Of a stretch of 42,354 bases of DNA, positions 32,788 to 41,606 are shown piece after piece (position 1 is the first letter of the stretch; each line of letters begins with the position of its first letter). The DNA comes from Ignavibacteria bacterium (GTDB taxonomy: Bacteria; Bacteroidota; Ignavibacteria; Kapaibacteriales; Kapaibacteriaceae): assembly GCA_013204605.1 (NCBI GenBank), contig JABMNI010000036.1:1-42354 (forward strand), written 5' to 3'. The translations under genes and the position numbers were made by a program. The notes beneath the pieces are model-generated. The model searched no databases and was not told where the DNA came from. It worked only from the letters and a program-made list of their open reading frames with translations.

Positions 32788-34749
32788 ATGAAACTTTTTT
32801 ACGCCTTTTTTACGTGTGCTTTGCTGTTTTGGGGCTGCGCGTCCGAGAATCCCAACATCGTAAATCCGCCTCCCGGAAATGCCAACGTTTCAGTTCGGTT
32901 TTTTAATATGGTGCCCGATAATTCAAAACGAGCGCTGGTGTTGGAGTTGGGCCGTGTTACTACCGATGTGGCACCTGGACGCATGTCGTCGACCATCGAT
33001 GCACCATCAGATTCCAGTTTTCTCGAAATCCTCGGAAACGGTACGAGAGAGTACTATTCAACGGAACGGTATAAATTTATCCGTCAGTCTGTTTATGATG
33101 TATTTGCCATTGCCAGTCACGCTAACCCAGAATCTTTCGATACAATTTTTGTTTCCAACGCCAACACTAGCCTCACCACGTTGCCTGTTGCCCAGGTGCG
33201 AGTGGTAAATGTTGTGCCCGACACGTCAATTTCAATAGATGTGCGCCGCGGATGCCCAAACGGTCTTCCGCTCAACAACTTCACAGTGCGTTTTGCTACC
33301 TCATCACTTTATTCCGACTCCGATCCGGGCAACAGTGTTTTTTCAGTGGTCGAGAATAGGGCAGGGGGCTCTGTGTTATTGGGAACATTTGAGTGTCTGC
33401 TGAAGGAGTACATGCCATATTCCATTATTGCATATCGCAATAAAGGAACACCAAAAACTCAGATAATGTTGTTGGAAGAGCAAGACTCAACTCCGAATGC
33501 CGATCGTTCATTTACGCCAATCCTTTCACGCACGGCCGAAGTGCGAGTGGTAAATGTTTCAAATCAGTCAGTGTCGGTGATTCAACAAACATTGAACACA
33601 TCCATAGCAAACAATCTTTCTTCAAATCGAATTTCAGACTACATCGAGCTGCCAACGTGCGAGTCGGAACAGTCAGATATTTTTCAAGTCACGTTTAGCA
33701 ATGGCGATATTGTTGTTGATAGTACGGCACTAATTGTTAGAAAGAAATTCACGGTAGTCTGTGCCGACTCCGGCACTATGGCCGATATGTTGATCGTGGC
33801 ACCTGCGGCAACAATATTCGACACGGATGGCAAGGCAATTGTTCGTGTGGTGAACATGTCAACTACTCGGGGGAACATCGTACTATCTACGGCGGCTAGA
33901 ACCGATAGCGATCAACCATCAAATTTCACCAGCGGCTTTACACTTGCCGATAATGTGTCATACCGCAGCGTTTCTAAGCCCACTGCAATAAAACCTGGCC
34001 AGGTTCCAATTACCATTGCAACTGCTTCGAAACCAACTAAGTTTATTCAAGTATCCAGAGTGGATGTAATTGCCGGACACGACTATTTGTTTGTTGTATC
34101 TGAGCAGAACGGCGAGTTTAGTGTGAGTGTGATTGACGAGACCGAAAGCAACACGGCAGTAACAAAGGCTCAACCAGCGGTACTAACCAGGGTGCTAAAC
34201 GGCTCGCCAACCAATAGCAGTGAAATGTGTAATCTGCACGATGTAATTGTGAATGCTAAACTGTTTTATCGCAATTCACTCACCACAACCGTCCCATCCG
34301 GCAGTGTGAACATCTCCATAGGTGGCGCATCTAAAGTGCTTACGTCCGAATTGAATAAGCGTCTGCTTTGCATCTATGCAGAAGGTGGTAATTCGGCCAA
34401 TATCATTTCCTTTAGTGCCGATCCTCTAGTGCCATCGCAGGGTAAATCGTTACGCAGATTTATCAACGCCACAGCCGATATCAAGCTTATATCAGTAGCC
34501 TTCGATTCGGTTCCAGCACAAAATCCCGATGCAGAACACATAGCGAAAGATATCGCCTACGGAACGTCGTCGGTAGTCTTCGAGCAGCAAACTGTCCGTC
34601 GCGGTTCCATATTTTTTTACGATTCAGACGAGAAGACAAGTTTATTTTCACTACCCATCGACTTTGGCCCACTAGGGAATAACTACTCGCTGATTATCGT
34701 CGGCAGAAAGCAGAGTGGCTACGAAGTGATTGTTACACAAGAGTTCTAA
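32788..34749 (+). CDS. DUF4397-repeat lipoprotein
   Basis: This 653-residue lipoprotein starts at the ATG at 32788. It has a signal peptide and lipobox (LLFWGC, Cys about residue 16), and is then Asn/Pro-rich. Repeated modules resemble DUF4397: NVSVRFFNMVPD, AQVRVVNVVPDTSI, AEVRVVNVSNQSVSV and AIVRVVNMSTTRGNI, with a diverged TRVLNGSPTNSSE. The DNA encoding two of these (33196-33213 and 33541-33558) is identical over 18 bases, a sign of recent internal duplication or conversion. Such beta-rich repeats are typical of cell-surface or periplasmic adhesion or scaffold proteins. It is the first gene of the envelope cluster. Confidence 0.75.
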   Translation: MKLFYAFFTCALLFWGCASENPNIVNPPPGNANVSVRFFNMVPDNSKRALVLELGRVTTDVAPGRMSSTIDAPSDSSFLEILGNGTREYYSTERYKFIRQSVYDVFAIASHANPESFDTIFVSNANTSLTTLPVAQVRVVNVVPDTSISIDVRRGCPNGLPLNNFTVRFATSSLYSDSDPGNSVFSVVENRAGGSVLLGTFECLLKEYMPYSIIAYRNKGTPKTQIMLLEEQDSTPNADRSFTPILSRTAEVRVVNVSNQSVSVIQQTLNTSIANNLSSNRISDYIELPTCESEQSDIFQVTFSNGDIVVDSTALIVRKKFTVVCADSGTMADMLIVAPAATIFDTDGKAIVRVVNMSTTRGNIVLSTAARTDSDQPSNFTSGFTLADNVSYRSVSKPTAIKPGQVPITIATASKPTKFIQVSRVDVIAGHDYLFVVSEQNGEFSVSVIDETESNTAVTKAQPAVLTRVLNGSPTNSSEMCNLHDVIVNAKLFYRNSLTTTVPSGSVNISIGGASKVLTSELNKRLLCIYAEGGNSANIISFSADPLVPSQGKSLRRFINATADIKLISVAFDSVPAQNPDAEHIAKDIAYGTSSVVFEQQTVRRGSIFFYDSDEKTSLFSLPIDFGPLGNNYSLIIVGRKQSGYEVIVTQEF

Positions 34750-34781
34750 GGCAAAAGGAAGTGGTATATTTGAGCCTTCTC

Positions 34782-35555
34782 ATGCGTTATACAAATCGTA
34801 CAAATCTTCTTTTGGCGTTCATTTTGAGTGCCTTTTTGGGGTTTTTAGCCAGTTCCTCTGCTGCTGAAAACCTAGGTTTCCCGGCATTCACCTCGGCGCC
34901 GGTAGGATCGATTATTCGAATTCCCGTTTCCGGGACCGTAACATCGACCGGAATCTTAACGATTTCTATCCAGTACACGCCAACCATGATGAGGGTATTG
35001 GGAGTGTACGGTGGACCCTCCTTTGCCTTCCGCTGCGCTGGAAAGTTCAACCCCATTGTAGATTCGTCAGCCGGCAGAACGGGCTTTTACAGCGTGGAAT
35101 GTGGTGCGGTTCAACCAATAGTAAATGGGCCTTTGTTTGAAGTTGAAGTTGAGTTACTTAACGGACCCGACACCTCGGGAGTTATAAGCATCACCCAATT
35201 GGTGGCAAACGATAGCGTAATCGCCGATGCCGAGTTCGTTCCCGGCACGGTGAATGTTGAAGGGGGCAATACGTTACGTCCAAACGAATTTCTCGGAATT
35301 GGCATGGTGTATCCAAATCCAATAGCATCCTCCTTTACCGTTAGCTATGTTGTTGCTACAGCGGGTACTGCAAAGTTCGATTTGTTTTCATCCGGCGGAA
35401 GGTTGGCCTTCGAATTGGGTACTTCAGTTAGTCACAAAGGAGTGAATACTGTTCAATTCACACCCAAACTTTGGGAAATTTCTCAGGGGTCGTTACTACT
35501 CCGAATGGTTACCGAAGATGGTACGTATTTCTATCCCGTAATGGTGGTTAAATAG
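34782..35555 (+). CDS. Cohesin-like domain protein with T9SS sorting tail
   Basis: The signal peptide is at the ATG at 34782 (MRYTNRTNLLLAFILSAFLG); a GTG seven codons before is an alternative. About residues 35-170 form a cohesin-like beta-sandwich: APVGSIIRIPVSGTV, TISIQYTPTMMRV, GPLFEVEVELL, SGVISITQLVANDS. The C-terminal domain, VYPNPIASSFTVSYV ... GGRLAF ... VKs, is a T9SS type A sorting domain (FLGIGMVYPNP start). The protein therefore is predicted to be surface-exported by T9SS. It is 23-33 bases after the DUF4397 gene and 16 before the IgGFc-like gene. Confidence 0.75.
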   Translation: MRYTNRTNLLLAFILSAFLGFLASSSAAENLGFPAFTSAPVGSIIRIPVSGTVTSTGILTISIQYTPTMMRVLGVYGGPSFAFRCAGKFNPIVDSSAGRTGFYSVECGAVQPIVNGPLFEVEVELLNGPDTSGVISITQLVANDSVIADAEFVPGTVNVEGGNTLRPNEFLGIGMVYPNPIASSFTVSYVVATAGTAKFDLFSSGGRLAFELGTSVSHKGVNTVQFTPKLWEISQGSLLLRMVTEDGTYFYPVMVVK

Positions 35556-35571
35556 GAGTTGCGAGCAAACT

Positions 35572-37932
35572 ATGAAGCCCCTTTCCATAATTGTTGCGTT
35601 AATAGTGCTGCTTGTAAACATAAATGTGACGGTTGCACGCGATCCGCAATTCTTGACCAAAAATTCTGAGGGAAAAGAATTTTGGTTGTGCTTTATGAAA
35701 AATTTTCGCGATGGTGCAACAAACGACAGACAAAATGCGCCGACTAATCTGAAGCTACAATTGTTTTTGACGAGCTCGTTCGATGCAAATGTTAAAATTG
35801 AAATTGAAGAGATAAACTATAACAACACCGTTTCAATTAAGGCAAACACAGTAGTAAATGTGCAGCTTCCGCCACGTACGCAGTTGCGCGGTGGCGATAC
35901 TCCCGAGCGGTTGGCAGTGCACGTTACAGCCGATACAGCCATTGCGGTGTACGGATTGAATAGCAGATACCAAACTACCGAGACGTTTTTGGGATTGCCG
36001 GTTAGCGTGCTGGGCACCTCGTACAGGGCAGTTGGTTACACGAAACTTGCCATGGACTTGCTTTCGGCGTTTAGCATTATTGCAACAGAAGATGACACGA
36101 AGATTGAGATCGAGCCAACTACGATGTTGTCTACCGGATTTGGCCCGGGACAGGTTATGAAACTAACGTTACGTAAAGGCGACGTATATACCGTAACGGC
36201 GAAATGGGAATCAATAGGTCCAAGCGATTTGACCGGGTCGAAGATTACAGCGAACAAAAAAATCGCCGTATTCAGCGGACACAACTGTGCATATGTACCA
36301 CCGAAGGTTGACGCTTGTAATCACCTAATCGAACAGCTTCCTCCCATCACTGCGTGGGGTAAGCACTACTACTTGGGAATGTTGCGGGAGAGGTCGAAAT
36401 ACACATATAGAGTTGTGGCATCAGAAGACAACACGCGGGTTTTTGAAGACGCAAAACTAGTTGCCGTTCTTAAGGCTGGCGAGTTTTATGAAAACCTAAA
36501 TGTGAGTAAGCATATTCAAGTAACGGCAGACAAACCAATTCTTGTTGCGCAGTATTCGCAAGGATTCAAGGTTGATAACGTTGGCGATCCAATGATGCTC
36601 TTGGTTAGCCCAACGCAACAGTTTTTAAATGAATATCGATTTGCCACACCGATTAATGGCGACTGGCATCACTACATTAACGTGGTGGCGCCCGTTGGGA
36701 CGATAAATGATATCCGGCTAAACGGTCGTCGGCTCGACTCCAGTCTTTTCAAATCATTCGGTGAAAGCCGCTACGTTATTGCGCAGATCGCAATTCCGTA
36801 CGGCACGCACGTTATTAGAAGTGAAGAGCCATTTGGACTGTATTCGTACGGGTTTGGGTTTCGAAACGATGCGTACGATGGTTATGGAAACATGACGGGT
36901 CAGTCGTTCATCGAACTCAACAAAATGGTCGATTCGTTACCTCCAATGGCTGATGGAAAAATTTCGCGCGACAACTTTTTGGTAACGTTTCGTGATGATA
37001 GAGTAATGGACAAAGGAATGAAGGCCGTAAAAATTCTCACGGCAGAATTTCTTGATGTTGAAGTACCAAAGCTCGAAGAAGGAACGCCGCACTTGAGTGT
37101 GAAAATTAGTCCTGCTGTTGCTGGCCGACAAGGGCGCGTAATTTTTCAAGCTGTAGATGTTGCCGGCAATCAATCAGAGTATACGCTATGCTACATATTC
37201 GATACTCGTTCAGAGCGCATGGTATATTATTTGAGCGAAGGCCGAAATGCTGTATGTGCGTCTGATGCCGCTTGGATTGTTGGAGTGTATGGCGCAGCCG
37301 TGCACGCGTACCATGCCGCCAACTTCACCAATTCTGGAAATCTTGGAAGCAAGGGAACGTTTGGTGAAGCTGAAGGCTTGGGGCTTGGCGTTGGCGCGTT
37401 GATTGGAAGAAGAATTTTACCCGGTGTGATTCTCAACGCTCGCATTCAGATGAATACCATTGGCGGTACATTGTTATCGGCCGATTCTACTAGATCAACC
37501 GTGTACGATGAAGCATCCGGTCAATTCCTTCAGTATTACGAAGGTTCGCTGCTTACCGTAACAGCGCCAATAGTGAAGTTTGGATTATTAGCACAGTGGT
37601 TCCCCGACAGATTTTTCTACGTTGCCGGTGGTGCAAACGTTGCCGTTACACTTGGGTCATCGGTTCAAGTTCAACGAGATATACTAACCCCACCAAACTG
37701 GCAATTTGCAAATGGTACTACACCACTTACGGTTTCTCCAGATAAGTTGACATCGTTAAACACATTCGGATTTGAATTGGTAGGGGGCGTTGGTTTCTCG
37801 TATCCGGTAAGTTTAAACGGATCGGTGTTTTTGGAATCGTTGTACACTCAGCGGCTCGGAGATGTGATAAGCGATGGCGCTTGGCGAATGGGTTCTTTAG
37901 GACTCAACGCCGGTTTTCTTTGGCGATTCTAA
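35572..37932 (+). CDS. IgGFc-binding-like surface domain fused to a C-terminal outer-membrane beta-barrel
   Basis: This 786-residue protein has a signal peptide (about 1-22). The N-terminal half (about 30-430) resembles the IgGFc-binding domain (GKEFWLCFMKNF, TAIAVYGLNSRYQTTETFLGLP, IAVFSGHNCAYVPP, EQLPPITAWGKHYYLGM). A linker near 440-540 has a Big/CHU-like beta region. Residues about 560-786 look like an outer-membrane barrel of alternating strands (GLGLGVGALIGRRILPGV, LLAQWFPDRFFYVAGGANV, LNTFGFELVGGVGFSYPV) ending with aromatic F. There is no obvious T9SS tail, so the barrel likely anchors the domain at the surface. An AGGAG overlaps the previous stop. Confidence 0.7.
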   Translation: MKPLSIIVALIVLLVNINVTVARDPQFLTKNSEGKEFWLCFMKNFRDGATNDRQNAPTNLKLQLFLTSSFDANVKIEIEEINYNNTVSIKANTVVNVQLPPRTQLRGGDTPERLAVHVTADTAIAVYGLNSRYQTTETFLGLPVSVLGTSYRAVGYTKLAMDLLSAFSIIATEDDTKIEIEPTTMLSTGFGPGQVMKLTLRKGDVYTVTAKWESIGPSDLTGSKITANKKIAVFSGHNCAYVPPKVDACNHLIEQLPPITAWGKHYYLGMLRERSKYTYRVVASEDNTRVFEDAKLVAVLKAGEFYENLNVSKHIQVTADKPILVAQYSQGFKVDNVGDPMMLLVSPTQQFLNEYRFATPINGDWHHYINVVAPVGTINDIRLNGRRLDSSLFKSFGESRYVIAQIAIPYGTHVIRSEEPFGLYSYGFGFRNDAYDGYGNMTGQSFIELNKMVDSLPPMADGKISRDNFLVTFRDDRVMDKGMKAVKILTAEFLDVEVPKLEEGTPHLSVKISPAVAGRQGRVIFQAVDVAGNQSEYTLCYIFDTRSERMVYYLSEGRNAVCASDAAWIVGVYGAAVHAYHAANFTNSGNLGSKGTFGEAEGLGLGVGALIGRRILPGVILNARIQMNTIGGTLLSADSTRSTVYDEASGQFLQYYEGSLLTVTAPIVKFGLLAQWFPDRFFYVAGGANVAVTLGSSVQVQRDILTPPNWQFANGTTPLTVSPDKLTSLNTFGFELVGGVGFSYPVSLNGSVFLESLYTQRLGDVISDGAWRMGSLGLNAGFLWRF

Positions 37933-37949
37933 ATTAAAAAGGTCTCGAC

Positions 37950-38609
37950 GTGCAGTTTTTAGCCGTCATAGAAAAGGACATTCGTTCCGAACTTCGCACT
38001 CGGTATGGTCTGACCGCTCTCGCACTCTTCGTTGTAACATCTGTGGCACTGGTTGCTTTTTCGGCGGCTGATGAGCCCCTTCCCAAACCTATTGCTGCCG
38101 GTGTACTTTGGGTAATAATGTTCTTCACAGCGTTAACAGGAATGGCTCGGGCGTTTGTGCATGAAGAAGAACGCGGAACGTGGTTGTTTTTGAGAATCAG
38201 TACGCGTCCGACAGATATTTACATGGGGAAGCTGGCAGTTAACACCGTGCTAAGCGTAACAACGAATTGTTTAACGGCATTGCTGTTTGTAATATTTCTC
38301 ACAGGTTTCACGGTGGGGAGTCCGTGGATACTCGTGCTTTGTGTAGCCGTAGGCAGCATTGGTCTGGCAGCTGTGCTCACCATCGTTTCAGCAATCGTAG
38401 CAAAAGCCGGATCGAAAAATTCGCTGCTGCCCGTACTTTCATTTCCACTTTTAGTGCCGTTACTTTTGCCCGGTACCAATGCCCTGCTAATGTCGGTAGG
38501 CGGATTTGAATTCACCGATGTACTTGCCGATCTTTCATTAATGCTTGCGTATTCCGGAATAGTTTCGGTTGTAGCATGGATAATTTTCCCAATAATCTGG
38601 TGCGATTAA
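37950..38609 (+). CDS. ccmB: CcmB-type heme exporter (ABC permease)
   Basis: CcmB is the membrane permease of the CcmAB transporter, which works with CcmC in the release of haem-loaded CcmE during cytochrome c maturation. The 219-residue protein has six membrane helices. The family-typical start is QFLAVIEKDIRSELRTRY, followed by ALTGMARAFVHEEERGTWLFLRIS and SLLPVLSFPLLVPLLL. The GTG start at 37950 has an AAAGG upstream. The gene stands alone: no ccmA, ccmC or ccmE is adjacent, and it follows the IgGFc-barrel gene by 17 bases and precedes the phosphoesterase gene. Its partners must lie elsewhere or be absent. Confidence 0.85.
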   Translation: MQFLAVIEKDIRSELRTRYGLTALALFVVTSVALVAFSAADEPLPKPIAAGVLWVIMFFTALTGMARAFVHEEERGTWLFLRISTRPTDIYMGKLAVNTVLSVTTNCLTALLFVIFLTGFTVGSPWILVLCVAVGSIGLAAVLTIVSAIVAKAGSKNSLLPVLSFPLLVPLLLPGTNALLMSVGGFEFTDVLADLSLMLAYSGIVSVVAWIIFPIIWCD

Positions 38610-38617
38610 AAAGCACC

Positions 38618-39553
38618 ATGCTATATGCGCTACTCATAGTGTGCGCAAATGGATGTTCCTCCTTCTATGCAATTCCCAAATACTCGGGAAGGATTCCCGA
38701 GGGCAAATCGCCGCTGAAAATTGCTGTAATTGGAGACCTTCAACAAACTTCGTTTTTGGAGACGTGGCGCGAGCGTAACAACCGTCCACAAATACGGCAA
38801 ATACAACTTCTTGCAGCAACAAATCCCGACCTTGTTGTTACGCTGGGCGATAATGTGTTTTGGGGTTCTAGCGATGATGACTGGGCATATTTCGACCGAC
38901 TACTGATTCCGCTGCGCAAACGAGGAATTCCAATAATGCCAGTGCTGGGCAACCATGAGTATTTTGGCAGCATCAGCGATATGTACAATCAAATTCAACA
39001 ACGATTTCCACTTTACAAAAGCCTGTGGTATTACCAGATTGTCGATTCAATTGGGTTTGTAATGATCAACACTAACTTCAGCGATCTTGGTGGAAAGGTA
39101 ATGGCGGAGCAGCGCGGCTGGTTTGTGCAGACAATGCGAAAGCTCGACCGTAATACCGCCGTTCAGTACATTGTGGTTTGCGGACATCACCCACCGTTCA
39201 CCAATAGTGTTATTGTGGACGACGATGAAATCTTGCAGTCATACTTTTTGCCTATCTATATGCAAAGTGTTAAGGGGGCCATCTGGTTCAGTGGGCACTG
39301 TCACGCGTATGAGCGGTTTTCAAAAGGTGGAAAACAATTTATAGTGTCGGGCGGCGGCGGTGGACCCCGTCAGAACTTAGTTACCGGTATTTTAGAACAG
39401 CACAAAGACCAGTACGCAGGATCAGATATACGACCAATGCATTATTGCACTCTTCAGCGAACTGCTTCGGCGCTTGTAATGGAAATGGTACCTTTACAGT
39501 ACCGTGAAGAATATCTTGCAGATACATTACGCATTGAGTTACAAGTAGAATGA
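38618..39553 (+). CDS. Calcineurin-like metallophosphoesterase lipoprotein
   Basis: I start at the ATG at 38618 (lipobox near CANGC), eight bases after the ccmB stop; an earlier ATG at 38576 would overlap ccmB. The 311-residue protein has the metallophosphoesterase set: AVIGDLQ, LGDNVFWGSS, GNHEYF, CGHHPPF and SGHCHAYERF. These provide the two-metal ligands (Asp, Asn and His). The order and Tyr-Glu-Arg after the last His resemble purple acid phosphatase-like enzymes. It is predicted to be anchored to the envelope as a phosphomonoesterase or phosphodiesterase. Its stop overlaps the next gene in ATGA. Confidence 0.8.
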   Translation: MLYALLIVCANGCSSFYAIPKYSGRIPEGKSPLKIAVIGDLQQTSFLETWRERNNRPQIRQIQLLAATNPDLVVTLGDNVFWGSSDDDWAYFDRLLIPLRKRGIPIMPVLGNHEYFGSISDMYNQIQQRFPLYKSLWYYQIVDSIGFVMINTNFSDLGGKVMAEQRGWFVQTMRKLDRNTAVQYIVVCGHHPPFTNSVIVDDDEILQSYFLPIYMQSVKGAIWFSGHCHAYERFSKGGKQFIVSGGGGGPRQNLVTGILEQHKDQYAGSDIRPMHYCTLQRTASALVMEMVPLQYREEYLADTLRIELQVE

Positions 39554-40311
39554 GCCACCACATCACCAAGATGATGATTGTAATGTCGATTTTTTTTGCA
39601 CTGTGCACAGCTGCGTATGCTTCAGATTCGACCGAAGTTGCAACTGAGCAGGCGCCTGTCGACCCAAATGCATACGATGAAACGCACTACGTGATGTCGG
39701 CATACCCATCATCAAACGTCAGTGTTAGAGGTTCACTCGGTTTGAGTTTAACACTCCTTCCACAACCGCTTACTGAATATCCAACGGCGGCACCAATGGC
39801 CGATGTCAGGCTAAAGTTCGCATTTCCACTTGGGATTAATGGCACAATGAGACTTGCAAGTAACATTGCAACCTCACTTGCGCAAGGTGGCGGTTTTTGG
39901 GGCGTAAATATTGGTCGATTGTCAGTGGGCGCAGGCTACTCGGTTGCATTTGTGTATGGAAATCTCACGTACGTTGATGGATTTAGAACTACTCAACAAC
40001 GTTGGATAAATTATCCAATGGTTACGGCATCGTGGAGTTTTCCTGGTGCAGCACTAACGGCAAAACTCGAAGCTGAGTACACCACGGCAGTTGAATCAAC
40101 TATCGAGGACCAACCAACAAAGTCAACCAAGAACACATTAACGGGTGGCGCATTAACAGTTTCAATTGAACAGCCGTTTTTCAAAACCACGCACGTGATA
40201 ATTGGTGTTACATTTCAATATTCTTCGGATCCGTACCAAGCTTGGTTCTTGTATAATCAGTTTAAGGATAGACTATTCTCGAGTGAGTTTTTTGTAGGAT
40301 TTATTTTATGA
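39550..40311 (+). CDS. Predicted outer-membrane beta-barrel protein
   Basis: This 253-residue protein with a signal peptide (about 1-24, ending YASDS) starts in an ATGA overlap with the phosphoesterase gene. The rest is alternating short strands (RGSLGLSLTLLPQPL, VRLKFAFPLGINGTMRLASN, LSVGAGYSVAFVYGNL, HVIIGVTFQYSS) ending FFVGFIL, consistent with a small barrel. The family is not recognised. It overlaps the next gene in ATGA, so the two are expected to be made together. It may serve as a partner or porin for the neighbouring lipoproteins. Confidence 0.6.
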   Translation: MSHHITKMMIVMSIFFALCTAAYASDSTEVATEQAPVDPNAYDETHYVMSAYPSSNVSVRGSLGLSLTLLPQPLTEYPTAAPMADVRLKFAFPLGINGTMRLASNIATSLAQGGGFWGVNIGRLSVGAGYSVAFVYGNLTYVDGFRTTQQRWINYPMVTASWSFPGAALTAKLEAEYTTAVESTIEDQPTKSTKNTLTGGALTVSIEQPFFKTTHVIIGVTFQYSSDPYQAWFLYNQFKDRLFSSEFFVGFIL

Positions 40312-41606
40312 TGCAAGCCACAAAGCCCCTTGCAAAAATTGCGCTGGTCATAGTTTTACTATTCGGACTGCATAGCTGTGTGCTGGACTTCGAGCCGGTG
40401 GAAACTCCAGCGGTTGATTACAACGTGATTGCGGGTACGCGCGCCTTGGATGCCGCGGCAAAAAAAGTGATTATCGACGGCGTGTATGAAGTTGATGGAG
40501 CGTCGAAAGTAAAAATATTCGGCAATGTTATGACGGTGAAGTTGGCTGAAAATGGCGACGTGAACATGTACACAACCGTAGGTGTAGTGTATTTCCGTAT
40601 GCGAGGAGGAATGCGCTCCGATACCGCAGTGTTTGCTGGTTATTGGCGTGGAGTGCAGGGTCCGCAAACGGGTGCCGCATACTTTGTAGTTCTTCCCGAC
40701 GAAGGAGGTACTCAACTTTCAAGCGGCGTAGGAACCAAAGACATAACAATTCGTGCCTTGATGAACGTGCCGAACGGCCAACCGGATTCATTGATACTCC
40801 GGCGGAAGCAGGATTTAAAGGATGACTCGAAGGGTTTCCAAATAATAGCGCATCGTGGCGGTGGCCGTAATTCAGAGCGACTGGGAGTTTCAGAGAATAC
40901 AATTGAAATGGTAAAGCTTGCAACGCACCTTGGTGCTACGGGAGTGGAGATAGATGTACGGAGATCGATGGATGGAATACCAATTGTGTTTCATGACCCT
41001 ACATTTACGCCACGAACAGTCAGGGGTGCATACATAATTGGTGCAATTGAAAATTACACGTATAAGCAAATGACGGAGCTAGCCATTCTAATCAATGGCG
41101 AAAAAATCCCCACGTTCGAAGCCTTGCTAAAGGCAGCCATCGATGAAACATCGTTGACCTTTGTATGGGTAGACATGAAGGATGAAACTATCACAGATAA
41201 GGTGTTGAAGATAATTAAAGATGCAACTGACTACGCTGCAATAAAGAATCGAGATATTAGGATTGTTTACGGCATTCCAACTCAGGAAGTTTTGGATGCA
41301 TATTATCAGAGTCCGCTGTACGGAACGGTCGAAACTCTATGCGAACTTGGAGCGGCAGATGCAATTAGGATCAAAGCCGCAGTATTTGGTCAGAGATTCA
41401 CCGAGGGCGTGCAACGAGCCACCGTGGAGCCTCTTCGCGATGCCGGGATGTCGGCCTACGTTTGGACGTTGGATGATGAAGATTTTATATCAACATACTT
41501 GCAGGAACGGTACACAGGGAAGGGGCTATTGTACAACGGGATTCTTACAAATTATCCTACGCTATTGGCATCGAAGTTTTACGCTGCGAAGTACAAACCA
41601 AAATGA
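40308..41606 (+). CDS. Glycerophosphodiester phosphodiesterase-family lipoprotein
   Basis: This 432-residue lipoprotein (lipobox LHSC, about residue 25) has an N-terminal beta domain of unknown type (about 40-170). A GDPD TIM-barrel then covers about 180-420 with all key elements: IAHRGG, SENTIEM, GVEIDVRRSMDG, VFHDPTF, YVWTLDD near the end. This predicts cleavage of glycerophosphodiesters to glycerol-3-phosphate and an alcohol, at the envelope. It is linked by ATGA overlaps to a barrel gene on each side. Ancillary N-terminal domain may bind a ligand. Substrate could be phospholipid-derived deacylated head groups. Confidence 0.82.
   Translation: MMQATKPLAKIALVIVLLFGLHSCVLDFEPVETPAVDYNVIAGTRALDAAAKKVIIDGVYEVDGASKVKIFGNVMTVKLAENGDVNMYTTVGVVYFRMRGGMRSDTAVFAGYWRGVQGPQTGAAYFVVLPDEGGTQLSSGVGTKDITIRALMNVPNGQPDSLILRRKQDLKDDSKGFQIIAHRGGGRNSERLGVSENTIEMVKLATHLGATGVEIDVRRSMDGIPIVFHDPTFTPRTVRGAYIIGAIENYTYKQMTELAILINGEKIPTFEALLKAAIDETSLTFVWVDMKDETITDKVLKIIKDATDYAAIKNRDIRIVYGIPTQEVLDAYYQSPLYGTVETLCELGAADAIRIKAAVFGQRFTEGVQRATVEPLRDAGMSAYVWTLDDEDFISTYLQERYTGKGLLYNGILTNYPTLLASKFYAAKYKPK

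Larger units (their letters stand above)
1811..33370. repeat. Dispersed octamer AGGGGGCT (18 copies)
   Basis: AGGGGGCT reads on the plus strand at 2415, 5049, 7430, 8294, 9991, 11032, 21618, 25730, 29399 and 33363. It reads on the minus strand at 1811, 4598, 6647, 9226, 15089, 18335, 27548 and 29600. All copies lie inside genes, in different codon frames, 12 of them on the sense strand. A four-G form, AGGGGCT, occurs a further 14 times. Coordinates give the span of the family, not a single element. Confidence 0.85.

Noticed and set aside
1811-33370. G-rich octamer as Chi- or KOPS-type site, or quadruplex
   Set aside because: Orientation shows no strand skew and single G runs cannot form a quadruplex alone; this does not remove the over-representation itself.
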